Below are positions 15,386 through 23,740 of a DNA stretch of 46,283 nucleotides, piece after piece; the stretch's first letter is position 1, and the number at the start of each line of letters is the position of its first letter. The notes under the pieces are model-generated. The model was not told where the DNA came from, ran no database searches, and saw nothing but the letters and a program-made list of their open reading frames with translations. Origin of the DNA: Paenibacillus macquariensis (GTDB lineage: Bacteria > Bacillota > Bacilli > Paenibacillales > Paenibacillaceae); the NCBI RefSeq assembly GCF_900156375.1, contig NZ_FTNK01000025.1:1-46283 (forward strand). Direction: 5' to 3'. A program made the translations under genes and the position numbers.

Positions 15386-17065
15386 TTACATTTTTTCTGG
15401 AGCCGTTACACCAATCATCTTCAGAACGTTAACAATAACCACACGAACTGCACCTAGCAAGGCAAGACGAGCTTGTGTTTGCATAACATCCTCAGTGATA
15501 ACACGCTCTGCTTTGTAGTAGCTATGCAACATAGAAGAAAGTTCATAGACATAACGAACCATTCTGTGAGGTGCATAGTTTTCCGCTGCAGTTGCAATCT
15601 CTTCAGGCAATTCCCCTATTTTACGAAGAAGATCATACTCACGATCATTATTAAGCTTAGTCAAATCAATGTCTGACAGTGCCAACAACGTAATGTTCTG
15701 TTCTTCTGCTTGACGGAAAATGCTGCAAATACGCGCATGCGCATATTGAACATAGAATACAGGATTCTCATTAGACGTTGAAATCGCTAGATCCATGTCG
15801 AAATCTAGATGTGAATCCATGCTACGCATCGTAAAGAAATAACGAATAGCATCCACACCAACTTCGTCCATCAGATCTATCATCGTTACTGCTTTACCTG
15901 TTCGCTTGGACATTTTCACTTTTTCGCCGTCTTGGAATAAGCTCACCATTTGAGCAATCAATACGGTCAATTTCCTAGAATCATAACCTAATGAATCCAT
16001 AGCAGCCTTCACACGTGGAATATATCCATGATGATCCGCTCCCCAAATGTTGATCATTTGGTCATATCCTCTACTATATTTATTGCGATGGTAGGCGATA
16101 TCTGGTGTCAGGTAAGTATAGGTTCCGTCATTTTTCACCAATACGCGGTCTTTGTCGTCTCCGTAATCCGTTGTACGTAGCCATGTCGCTTCATCCAACT
16201 CATAGACTTCTCCTCTTGCTTTCAATTCGGAGAGTGCTACCTCTACTTGGCCGTTCTCATATAGTGACGTTTCACTAAACCATTCATCAAAGTGCACTCT
16301 AAACCTTGAAAGGTCACGTTTGATTTTAGCCAATTCTTTCTCCAAACCATACGTACGCAAGAAAGCAGTGCGCTCCTCTGGGCTCATAGACAGTAAGGAT
16401 TCGCCCTTCTCTGCTACCAGTTCTTTCGCAAAGCCCTTTATATCTGCACCGTGATAGCCATCCTCAGGCATTTCCACGTCTTGACCTAATTCTTGAAGAT
16501 ATCGAGCCTCAATTGATTTACACAAATTAACGATTTGATTACCAGCATCATTAATATAATATTCCCGAGTCACTTGATATCCTGCAAAATCCAGTACATT
16601 ACACAATGAATCACCTACTGCTGCTCCACGAGCATGTCCTAAATGTAGCGTTCCTGTTGGATTAGCACTAACGAACTCGATTTGCACTCTTTTACCTTGG
16701 CCTACGTTACTCCGACCATAGTCACTGCCATGTTCCTGAACCTGATGCAATACAGGATATAAGTAAGTCTTAACTAAGGTGAAGTTAATAAATCCTGGTC
16801 CAGCAATCTCTGCCTTCTCAATGTTCGCTTTCTTCAAATCTAAGTGAGCTATAATGCTCTCCGCAATTTGACGTGGGTTCCTTTTCGCAATCTTTGTGAG
16901 TTGCATTGCGATGTTCGTAGCTAGATCTCCATGAGTCTTATCCTTTGGCACTTCAAGTGTAATCGCTGGAAGTTCTTCAAGGGTGACTAATCCAGCAGCA
17001 ATCACAGCAGCAGCAATCGACTCCGATACCAACTGATTAATCTGCTCTAATGGGTTTTGTGTCAT
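15386..17065 (-). CDS. argS: Arginyl-tRNA synthetase
   Basis: A 559-residue class I aminoacyl-tRNA synthetase (B. subtilis 556). The HIGH motif appears as HLGHARG in NPTGTLHLGHARGAAVGDSL, and KMSKR occurs in KVKMSKRTG. The N-terminal Add-1 domain (1-110) and the C-terminal DALR anticodon-binding domain are both present; the chain ends MIGVTAPEKM, as is common. AGGAGG lies 10 bases before the ATG. Its ATG overlaps the TGA of ywiB (ATGA), so translation of the two is probably coupled. Confidence 0.97.
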   Translation of the reverse strand: MTQNPLEQINQLVSESIAAAVIAAGLVTLEELPAITLEVPKDKTHGDLATNIAMQLTKIAKRNPRQIAESIIAHLDLKKANIEKAEIAGPGFINFTLVKTYLYPVLHQVQEHGSDYGRSNVGQGKRVQIEFVSANPTGTLHLGHARGAAVGDSLCNVLDFAGYQVTREYYINDAGNQIVNLCKSIEARYLQELGQDVEMPEDGYHGADIKGFAKELVAEKGESLLSMSPEERTAFLRTYGLEKELAKIKRDLSRFRVHFDEWFSETSLYENGQVEVALSELKARGEVYELDEATWLRTTDYGDDKDRVLVKNDGTYTYLTPDIAYHRNKYSRGYDQMINIWGADHHGYIPRVKAAMDSLGYDSRKLTVLIAQMVSLFQDGEKVKMSKRTGKAVTMIDLMDEVGVDAIRYFFTMRSMDSHLDFDMDLAISTSNENPVFYVQYAHARICSIFRQAEEQNITLLALSDIDLTKLNNDREYDLLRKIGELPEEIATAAENYAPHRMVRYVYELSSMLHSYYKAERVITEDVMQTQARLALLGAVRVVIVNVLKMIGVTAPEKM

Positions 17066-17487
17066 AATTTAATTTCCTCCTGTATATGTAAATCTATTGC
17101 AAATTGTCCTGATAGATCATCGAATACATATAAATCATATGCAAATCTCACATGCCCGTACATTCCCTCAATCTTTATATCCATATCCGTGGTATAGGTT
17201 GAGAGGTTAAATGTCGTATATGGCGAGCGGTAAAAGCCAGGCAATCTCTTCTCTTGCTCAAAAGAGTGTTCTGACTGAACTTCGCCGTGGCGAATTATTT
17301 TGACTTCATTAGGTGTGATCTTGATTGTGGTTCTAGTGGCTCCGCCCTGTGGACTTGCCTCTGGCTCCTCATATCTCACATACAGTACCGTGCCCTTCTG
17401 AATCAATTCAGCAGGCAGTTCCTGAACCACTTCTTCCCCATCTACGCGGCTGACTAGCCGTATCTGGGCTTGTGTTTTGTCTGACAT
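17062..17487 (-). CDS. ywiB: YwiB family DUF1934 protein
   Basis: A 141-residue soluble protein, predicted beta-rich (lipocalin-like in this family), function unknown. It has the family pattern of a strand with VLYVRYEE, TTIKITPNEVKIIRHGEV and a C-terminal HVRFAYDLYV. Placed directly upstream of argS, as ywiB is in B. subtilis, and overlapping it by 4 bases. The frame is open to 17550 through a TTG, but that codon lies inside the predicted -35 box; ATG at 17487 with GGAGA upstream gives the family length (142), so it is used. Confidence 0.88.
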   Translation of the reverse strand: MSDKTQAQIRLVSRVDGEEVVQELPAELIQKGTVLYVRYEEPEASPQGGATRTTIKITPNEVKIIRHGEVQSEHSFEQEKRLPGFYRSPYTTFNLSTYTTDMDIKIEGMYGHVRFAYDLYVFDDLSGQFAIDLHIQEEIKL

Positions 17488-17526
17488 ATATCTAACAATC
17501 TCCAATCTGTACATTCCTATTGTACT

Positions 17527-17555
17527 ACTATAGCCAGTTCGCCGATTCAATTCAA
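17527..17555 (-). promoter_or_regulatory. ywiB-argS promoter
   Basis: Minus strand TTGAAT (17550-17555), 17 bases, TATAGT (17527-17532). From here to the next terminator at 17737 no gene is seen. Confidence 0.55.
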
Positions 17556-17701
17556 ATAAAAATAATGACTACGTATGACCGCTACGGTAACGGATTGTCC
17601 TTCCTATCGCTGTCACCCTCTGATTTCCTGATTGTACTGCACAACCCGTTATGTTCTGCAAACACTGAGAACTTAAACTTATAGCTTCTTAAATTAGTTC
17701 A

Positions 17702-17737
17702 ATAAAACGGCTACCCGCTCCGTGTATAGGGGTAGCC
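17702..17737 (-). terminator. Terminator after the Asp-box protein gene
   Basis: Minus strand GGCTACCC/GGGTAGCC stem followed by GTTTTATT. Confidence 0.85.
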
Positions 17738-17752
17738 ATCTTATAGTCATTA

Positions 17753-18934
17753 CTATTTCTTCAATGAGAACTTCACATTCCAGCTAACGCCGCCATCTTT
17801 AGTCATATAGACTGCTGATTTGTCAGAACTGTTTACGACAGCTAGCCAGCCTTTTTTACTATCCGCAAAAGAAATTCTTGCATCATATCCTTCAATGGAT
17901 GGTGTAATATTGGTCCATGACTGTGCCCCATTAAATGAACGCCCTACAGATACTACTTCTCCAGCAGGTGAACCACCCGCTAAGAATGCAGTTCTGTCTC
18001 CGATAAGTTGCATGTTGCCTGGATGTCCACCAGGGGAAGCTGGACCTTTTTGTGTTATGGCCTTACCGCTGCCTGGGGCAGGGCCCCCTCCCGCCGTATC
18101 CTGTGCGATAACACGATTCCAATGCGATCCCCCATCTGTACTACCATAGAGGGAATAGGATACTTGTGACATCCCTGCCTCTCCGTATAGTAAAGCCCAG
18201 ACTTGATTACCATTGCTGTATATCTCTCCGCCATTATTACTGTCCGCAGCCACCTTCAACTTAAGCGACCAGTGTTCACCTCCATCTACCGTCTTCATGA
18301 CCTTATAGCCTCCGCTTGGAATAACTATGATAGACCAGCCCGTTTTCATATTACTAAATGAAGCGTATCGGTTATTCACAGGCGTTGGAATTGGGGCGAA
18401 ACTTTTACCTCCATCAACGGTTTTGTAGGCCGAAGTGGCTGTATAGCCGAGCCCTTCTTTGTCATTCAGTATATCTATCCGATCAAATGTAATGGCTGTG
18501 TCGACGTTCTTCCAGTGGGCTCCCCCATCGGATGTCTGAATTAAATGTTTCTTTTGTTCAGAAGGCAACGTCGCTAGCGCCCACCCATTTTTATTATCGG
18601 AGAAGTCTATTTGGGCAATTTGCCATTGCCCTGTATATATTTCCTGCCAGTGACATCCCGCATCGGAAGTGCCTATGATAAAGCCATTACCAGAAACTCT
18701 ACCTATCCGATCATTCAGAAACTGAATATCCGTAAAAGAGAGTACACTCTGATGACCCTCCCCCTGATGTTGCTTCTGTAACTGTTGCAGCAGTCCATGG
18801 TCCCCTTTTCCACAGCTTGTGTCAGATGTAGCGGTTGCTAGAGAACCTGACCCGATACCCCCTAAAGGAAGAAGTAATACCATTATTACAAGGATCCGTA
18901 GTGAACGATTAATACTCTTTTTCTTCAAATTCAT
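17753..18934 (-). CDS. Secreted Asp-box (BNR/YCF48-like) beta-propeller protein
   Basis: A 393-residue exported protein. Basic residues 3-13 and a hydrophobic core (14-31) form a signal peptide with a likely cut after an ATA/ATS site near residue 36. The mature part has at least six Asp-box turns of the form S/T-x-D-G-G-x-x-W: TSDAGCHW, TSDGGAHW, TVDGGKSF, TVDGGEHW, STDGGSHW and TKDGGVSW, spaced as propeller blades. A Gly/Pro/Ala-rich insert (GGGPAPGSG) lies in the last third. Such folds occur in sialidases, Vps10 domains and the photosystem factor Ycf48; none of the sialidase catalytic residues can be assigned, so enzymatic activity is doubtful. GGGGGTG precedes the ATG. Not part of an operon. 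Confidence 0.8.
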   Translation of the reverse strand: MNLKKKSINRSLRILVIMVLLLPLGGIGSGSLATATSDTSCGKGDHGLLQQLQKQHQGEGHQSVLSFTDIQFLNDRIGRVSGNGFIIGTSDAGCHWQEIYTGQWQIAQIDFSDNKNGWALATLPSEQKKHLIQTSDGGAHWKNVDTAITFDRIDILNDKEGLGYTATSAYKTVDGGKSFAPIPTPVNNRYASFSNMKTGWSIIVIPSGGYKVMKTVDGGEHWSLKLKVAADSNNGGEIYSNGNQVWALLYGEAGMSQVSYSLYGSTDGGSHWNRVIAQDTAGGGPAPGSGKAITQKGPASPGGHPGNMQLIGDRTAFLAGGSPAGEVVSVGRSFNGAQSWTNITPSIEGYDARISFADSKKGWLAVVNSSDKSAVYMTKDGGVSWNVKFSLKK

Positions 18935-19009
18935 AGATCACACCCCCTGATCTTAGTTATATACCCTTAACTCATGATTCATCCCCATTTGCAATTCCCT
19001 ATTTGCTAT

Positions 19010-19070
19010 AGAGAAAAGAAACCTTTAGAAGCTCTACAGAGGCATATGCTCTTGAAGCGATTCTAAAGGT
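19010..19070 (-). terminator. Terminator after speB
   Basis: Minus strand ACCTTTAGAA (19061-19070) pairs with TTCTAAAGGT (19021-19030) over a 30-base structured loop, then TTCTTTTCTC. Confidence 0.7.
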
Positions 19071-19091
19071 ATCTATGTGTTGAGCTTTATA

Positions 19092-19961
19092 TTATTTTAC
19101 AAATCCTAGCAGCATTTCACGAATAAGTTTAGCGGCTACAATCTGTGTTTGTTCGGACTGATCATAAATAGGTGCAACTTCTACTAGATCGCAACCCACA
19201 ACGTTGACTTCGGAATTTGCAATAAGATGTACAGCTTCCAGCAATTCCTTGGAAGTGATTCCTCCCGCTTCTGCTGTTCCTGTACCTGGTGCTGCAGAAG
19301 GATCCAATACGTCAATGTCGATCGTAACATAAACAGGGCGGTTACCCATCTTAGGCAAGGCTTCCTTGAGGGGAGCCGCTACTTCAAATGGATAGAAATT
19401 AATGTTCTTATGCCCGAATTGGAATTCTTCACGTGATCCAGAACGGATACCGAATTGATAGATATTACTTCCGCCCATAAGCGCTGCTGCCTTACGTACA
19501 GGTGTAGAGTGGGACAATGGTTCTCCCTCATAATTCTCTCTAAGGTCAGCATGTGCATCGATATGAATGAGTATAAGATCAGGATATTTAGCAAATACCT
19601 GTTGAATAACTGGCCATGTCACTAAATGTTCCCCACCAAGACCAATTGGAAATTTATCATCTGCTAGCAACTTACCTACATATTCGCTGATGACTTCAAG
19701 ACTACGTCCTGCGTTTCCGAAAGGTAGCATGAGATCGCCTGCATCAAAGTAAGTCATGTCATCAATACTTTTGTCTAGATAAGGACTGTACTCTTCCAAA
19801 CCAACGGAAGCTTGACGTATATGGGAAGGGCCGAAGCGAGAACCCGGACGGTAACTAACGGTGTAATCCATTGGCATCCCGTAGATAACGGCTTTAGAAC
19901 CTTCGTAATCTTCAGAGCTACAAATAAATACATTTCCTGAGTAAGATTGATCTAGTTTCAT
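19092..19961 (-). CDS. speB: Agmatinase
   Basis: A 289-residue ureohydrolase that turns agmatine into putrescine and urea. Manganese ligands are seen in GGEH, HIDAHADLRENYEG and TIDIDVLDPSAAPGTGTAEAGG, the three arginase-family signatures. Length equals B. subtilis SpeB (290). It starts 18 bases after speE on the same strand, the usual speE-speB operon for arginine-derived spermidine (agmatine to putrescine to spermidine). Arginine decarboxylase and AdoMet decarboxylase, which the pathway also needs, are not in the window. Confidence 0.96.
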   Translation of the reverse strand: MKLDQSYSGNVFICSSEDYEGSKAVIYGMPMDYTVSYRPGSRFGPSHIRQASVGLEEYSPYLDKSIDDMTYFDAGDLMLPFGNAGRSLEVISEYVGKLLADDKFPIGLGGEHLVTWPVIQQVFAKYPDLILIHIDAHADLRENYEGEPLSHSTPVRKAAALMGGSNIYQFGIRSGSREEFQFGHKNINFYPFEVAAPLKEALPKMGNRPVYVTIDIDVLDPSAAPGTGTAEAGGITSKELLEAVHLIANSEVNVVGCDLVEVAPIYDQSEQTQIVAAKLIREMLLGFVK

Positions 19962-19979
19962 CGTCTATTTATGTCCCCT

Positions 19980-20807
19980 TTATTTCGTAAGATCTTCAAC
20001 GAATTTCGGCAATACAAATGCAGCCTTATGCAGACGGGATGAATAATACTTTGTATCCATTTCTGGAATAGCTGTTTCATCTACTGCTAGCGGATCGTGA
20101 ACTTTACTTCCCATTGTAAATGTCCAAAGACCACTTGGGTACGTAGGAATGTTCGCAGCATATACGCGCACAATTGGGAAAATTTCTTTCACATCACGGT
20201 TAACTTGTTGGATAAGATCTGCCTTAAACCAAGGGTTGTCCGTCTGAGCGACAAAAATTCCGTCATCTTTCAAAGCTTCAAAGATACCTTGGTAGAATCC
20301 ACGTTCAAACAATGGCGCAGCAGGACCTACAGGTTCTGTGGAATCAACCATGATTACATCATATTCATTCTTGTGTTCTAGAATATGCATGTATCCATCG
20401 TTCACCAAAACTTCCACACGAGGATCTTCTAATTTACCTGCGATAGACGGCAAATACTTCTTAGAGTATTCAATAACTTTACCATCGATCTCAACCAATA
20501 CAGCCTTCTCTACGCCTGGGTGCTTGAGCACTTCACGAATTACGCCACCATCTCCACCACCTACAACCAATACATGCTTAGGATTAGGATGCGTATTTAA
20601 TGCCGGATGGGCAACCATTTCATGATATACGAACTCATCCTTCACGGTAGTCATAACCATACCGTCAAGTACGAGCATCGTTCCGAATTCTTCAGTCTCA
20701 ATCATCGCTAGATCTTGAAACTCAGTTTTTTCTGTTACATATGTTTCTTTTATCTTTGCTGTAATTCCAAATACAGGGGTTTGTTTCTCTGTGTACCATA
20801 ATTCCAT
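19980..20807 (-). CDS. speE: Polyamine aminopropyltransferase (spermidine synthase)
   Basis: A 275-residue cytoplasmic enzyme that moves the aminopropyl group of decarboxylated AdoMet to putrescine. The nucleotide-binding motif VLVVGGGDGGVIREVLKH, the acidic VEIDGKVIEYSKKYLP and the catalytic loop VDSTEPVGPA are present; QTDNPW follows. Length is as in B. subtilis (276). AAGGGATC precedes the ATG. First gene of the speE-speB pair and divergent from pbpG, as in B. subtilis. Confidence 0.96.
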   Translation of the reverse strand: MELWYTEKQTPVFGITAKIKETYVTEKTEFQDLAMIETEEFGTMLVLDGMVMTTVKDEFVYHEMVAHPALNTHPNPKHVLVVGGGDGGVIREVLKHPGVEKAVLVEIDGKVIEYSKKYLPSIAGKLEDPRVEVLVNDGYMHILEHKNEYDVIMVDSTEPVGPAAPLFERGFYQGIFEALKDDGIFVAQTDNPWFKADLIQQVNRDVKEIFPIVRVYAANIPTYPSGLWTFTMGSKVHDPLAVDETAIPEMDTKYYSSRLHKAAFVLPKFVEDLTK

Positions 20808-20909
20808 GGAGTGATCCCTTCTTTCGCTAGTTTATATGTAAATCTTATCATTTCGAAAGCGTTACACGAAACAATTGCCTCGTTTGTTTAATTGTAACAG
20901 ACAAATCAC

Positions 20910-20937
20910 ATTATAATAAATCAACATGAAAATGCAA
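20910..20937 (-). promoter_or_regulatory. speE-speB promoter
   Basis: Minus strand TTGCAT (20932-20937), 16 bases, TATAAT (20910-20915), giving a leader of about 95 nt. Confidence 0.55.
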
Positions 20938-20988
20938 CTACTTTCATAATACATTACCCTTTTTTCAATATTTGTACCCTATCCCCGT

Positions 20989-21018
20989 GAATATCTAATC
21001 CCTTCTATTCCCATAATG
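20989..21018 (+). promoter_or_regulatory. Candidate forespore (sigma-G/sigma-F) promoter of pbpG
   Basis: Plus strand GAATA (20989-20993), 18 bases, CATAATG (21012-21018). This fits the sigma-G elements GHATR and CATnHTA with one mismatch, 40 bases before the start codon. Confidence 0.5.
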
Positions 21019-21057
21019 GAAAGAAAAGAAACGTAAAAGAAAGGGAGCTCCTCTGTC

Positions 21058-23106
21058 ATGTCACATGCATCCCACAAATCACCTAAGCGAAAAAGACGCT
21101 TCATCACTATCGTCAAGCTGCTATCTGGCATGGCAGTACTCGTCCTTCTGGCCTGTGCTACTCTGCTCATATACTTATACAATACAAACCTACCTGTAGC
21201 CGACACGGACCATAATTCACGTATTTTGGACAACCAGGAAGGAATCATGTCTACTTTTTCAGTTAGTGGACGTAGTTACGATCCTGTAACGTTAGACGAA
21301 ATCTCACCCTACCTGATTCAAGCTACGCTATCGGTGGAGGATCGGAAGTTCTACGACCATTTGGGATTCGATATCAAAGGCATGGGGCGAGCCATACTCG
21401 TCAATATTGAGAAAATGAATCGTTCACAAGGTGCCAGCACTCTCACACAACAACTCGCTCGGAACTTGTATCTTTCTCATGCCAAGACCTGGACACGTAA
21501 ATTACAAGAAGCCTTTTACACGACACAATTAGAAATGAAATACACCAAACAGGAAATTCTTCAAATGTATCTGAACGAAATTTACTATGGACATGGAGCC
21601 TATGGCATCGAAGCGGCATCTCGTATGTATTTCGGCAAATCTGCCAAAGATCTGGACCTAGCAGAAAGTGCATTGCTTGCAGGGATTCCTAAAGGACCGA
21701 CCTATTATTCACCCTATAACCATTTAGACAGCGCATTACAAAGGCAAAAAATTGTTCTTTCAACCATGATCGAGACTAACAATATTACGAAGCAAGAAGC
21801 GAATACCGCCGCGCGAGAGAAGCTTGTATTTCAGCCTCAAGGTGAACAAAAAACAGTCGCTGTTGCACCCTATTTCCGAGATTATGTTCGCCAAATTGTA
21901 ACGAGTCAACTTGGCATTACCGAAGAGCAATTGGATCATGGTGGATTGAACATCTATACCACATTAGATCCCCATGCCCAACAAGCAGCCGAAGATGCAG
22001 TAGCAACAGGAATGGACCCAAACAGTGATCTTGAGACAGCGCTCATCTCTGTCGATCCACGAACAGGATATATTAAAGCCATGGTCGGTGGCAAAAATTA
22101 TCAAGCCAATCAATATAACCATACACTAGCAACAACTCGCCAACCTGGTTCAGCATTTAAGCCTATTATGTATCTGAGTGCTCTTTCTTCTTTAAAGATG
22201 ACCGCGCTTAGTACGTTCAAAAGCGAACCAACGCTGTTTCACTATGATGATAACCGCAAAACGTATCAGCCAAGTAACTTTGGTGATAAATATTTAGGTG
22301 AAATTGATATGCGCAAAGCAATTGCAGCCAGTGATAACATTTATGCGGTCAATACCATTATGAAGGTAGGCCCTGAACAAGTCCTGGAAACGGCACGAAA
22401 GATGGGCATCCTAAGTCCACTCCAAGCGGTTCCTTCTCTCGCTCTAGGTACATCTCCCATTAGTCCAATAGAAATGGCCTCTGCCTTTGGTGTGATAAGT
22501 AATGCCGGTATGCGCATGGCTCCTGTAGCCGTGTTGAAAATAACCGATGCATCAGGAGAGTTAATATATGAAGCAACGCCAAGTCCAGGCGAACAAGTCG
22601 TGGACCCCGCTGCTGCTTATGTTCTAACACATCTTATGGAAAGTGTCTTTGAGACAGGCGGTACGGGTAATCGGGTATCCTCTATGATCAAACGGCCCGT
22701 CGCTGGTAAGACAGGCACAACCAACACGGATGCATGGCTCGTAGGATTCACGCCCGAGTTAGCAACCGCAGTCTGGGTCGGCTACGACAAAGGGCGTAAT
22801 ATTGAGAGCGCCGATGGACGTCGAGCTGCACCTATTTTTGCCCAATATACAGAAAAAGCACTGGAGAATGTTCCACCCAAAATTTTCCCCATTCCAGATG
22901 GTGTCGTCAGCGCCTACATTAATCCAGAATCAGGATTACTGGCAACGAAGGACTGCCCGAATAAAACCTTAGAGGTGTTCATTAAGGGTACAGAACCCAC
23001 CGTATACTGCACACTACATGGCGGTGGACCTGAAGAGCCTTCTAAAGAAATTCAGACCAAGGATCAATCCTGGTGGTCCAATCTTCGACAATGGTGGATG
23101 GATTAA
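21058..23106 (+). CDS. pbpG: Class A penicillin-binding protein, PbpG-like
   Basis: A 682-residue bifunctional peptidoglycan synthase. A short basic cytoplasmic tail and a membrane anchor (about 17-41) precede the GT51 glycosyltransferase domain with catalytic E94 (VEDRKFYDH) and GASTLTQQLARN (125-136). The transpeptidase has S365-x-x-K368 (SAFK), SDN at 425-427 and K551-T-G-T. The C-terminal tail is short and Trp-rich. Divergent from speE and close to ywhD, which is the B. subtilis pbpG (ywhE) context; that protein acts in the forespore on germ cell wall. AAAGGGAG lies about 10 bases before the ATG. Assignment to PbpG rests on synteny and the forespore-type promoter. Confidence 0.9.
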   Translation: MSHASHKSPKRKRRFITIVKLLSGMAVLVLLACATLLIYLYNTNLPVADTDHNSRILDNQEGIMSTFSVSGRSYDPVTLDEISPYLIQATLSVEDRKFYDHLGFDIKGMGRAILVNIEKMNRSQGASTLTQQLARNLYLSHAKTWTRKLQEAFYTTQLEMKYTKQEILQMYLNEIYYGHGAYGIEAASRMYFGKSAKDLDLAESALLAGIPKGPTYYSPYNHLDSALQRQKIVLSTMIETNNITKQEANTAAREKLVFQPQGEQKTVAVAPYFRDYVRQIVTSQLGITEEQLDHGGLNIYTTLDPHAQQAAEDAVATGMDPNSDLETALISVDPRTGYIKAMVGGKNYQANQYNHTLATTRQPGSAFKPIMYLSALSSLKMTALSTFKSEPTLFHYDDNRKTYQPSNFGDKYLGEIDMRKAIAASDNIYAVNTIMKVGPEQVLETARKMGILSPLQAVPSLALGTSPISPIEMASAFGVISNAGMRMAPVAVLKITDASGELIYEATPSPGEQVVDPAAAYVLTHLMESVFETGGTGNRVSSMIKRPVAGKTGTTNTDAWLVGFTPELATAVWVGYDKGRNIESADGRRAAPIFAQYTEKALENVPPKIFPIPDGVVSAYINPESGLLATKDCPNKTLEVFIKGTEPTVYCTLHGGGPEEPSKEIQTKDQSWWSNLRQWWMD

Positions 23107-23144
23107 TTGATTGAGTGTACATGATTACATTAAAGAGATGCATC

Positions 23145-23173
23145 AAAAAGAGCTGATCATCAGCTCTTTTTTC
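23145..23173 (+). terminator. Terminator after pbpG
   Basis: AAAAAGAGCTGA/TCAGCTCTTTTTT with a TCA loop and T run; near-symmetric, so it can act on both strands. Confidence 0.88.
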
Positions 23174-23221
23174 TATGAGATCATGTTGCCCATTACAGCC
23201 TTCATTTTTTTATTAAAAAAC

Positions 23222-23292
23222 AATCAAACATTTGTTTGATTATTATAGTGTGCGGGTGTATATTTGAGTAACAATCAAACACTTGTTTGAAT
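23222..23292 (+). promoter_or_regulatory. cadCA promoter with two ArsR/CadC-type operators
   Basis: Promoter TTGATT (23236-23241), 17 bases, TATATT (23259-23264). Operator 1 is a perfect inverted repeat AATCAAACA-tt-TGTTTGATT (23222-23241) that covers the -35. Operator 2 is AATCAAACA-ct-TGTTTGAAT (23273-23292), just past the start site. Their centres are 51 bases apart, about five helical turns. The 9-2-9 layout is typical of metal-sensing ArsR/SmtB repressors, so CadC probably represses its own operon. Confidence 0.85.
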
Positions 23293-23341
23293 ATGAATGT
23301 TTATACCCTCATCAAACGGTGTAAGAGAGAGGAGCGTACAA

Positions 23342-23740
23342 ATGAAGAAATTAATAGATAAACCTACATCTAGCGACGATATATGCGAAGTTACCTGCGT
23401 CAACCCAGACACCATCACTCACCTTCAAACTGTCATACAAGAGGATGAAATCCTTGGAATGGTTGATATTTTCAAAGCGCTCGCCGATCCAACACGCATG
23501 AAAATCGCCTTCATGTTAGATCGAGCTCATGAACTATGTGTATGTGATGTAGCCGCTGTCCTTGGCAGTAGTATGGCAACAACCTCACATCATTTACGCA
23601 CGTTGAAAACCATGAATATTGCAGCATCACGTAAAGAAGGTAAAAATGTGATCTATTCTTTAAAGGACGATCATATCAGAACTCTTATTCAGATGACTTT
23701 AGAACATCAGAGGGAGAAGATAGAAGATGAGCACAAATAA
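23342..23740 (+). CDS. cadC: ArsR/SmtB-family metal-sensing repressor CadC
   Basis: A 132-residue winged-helix repressor. The alpha-3N metal site is complete: C15 and C19 in the N-terminal arm (CEVTC) and C66 and C68 in the recognition region (ELCVCD), the ligand set for Cd, Pb and Zn in Staphylococcus CadC. The DNA helix ATTSHHLRTLKTMNI and wing RKEGKNVIYSL follow. The frame is open to 23297, but AGGAG lies 7 bases before ATG 23342 and operator 2 ends at 23292. The 3' end overlaps cadA by 14 bases, so the two are cotranscribed and coupled. Confidence 0.93.
   Translation: MKKLIDKPTSSDDICEVTCVNPDTITHLQTVIQEDEILGMVDIFKALADPTRMKIAFMLDRAHELCVCDVAAVLGSSMATTSHHLRTLKTMNIAASRKEGKNVIYSLKDDHIRTLIQMTLEHQREKIEDEHK

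Noticed and set aside
20840..20880. Possible catabolite (cre) site near speE
   Set aside because: CGAAAGCG half site only; the other half does not match the consensus.
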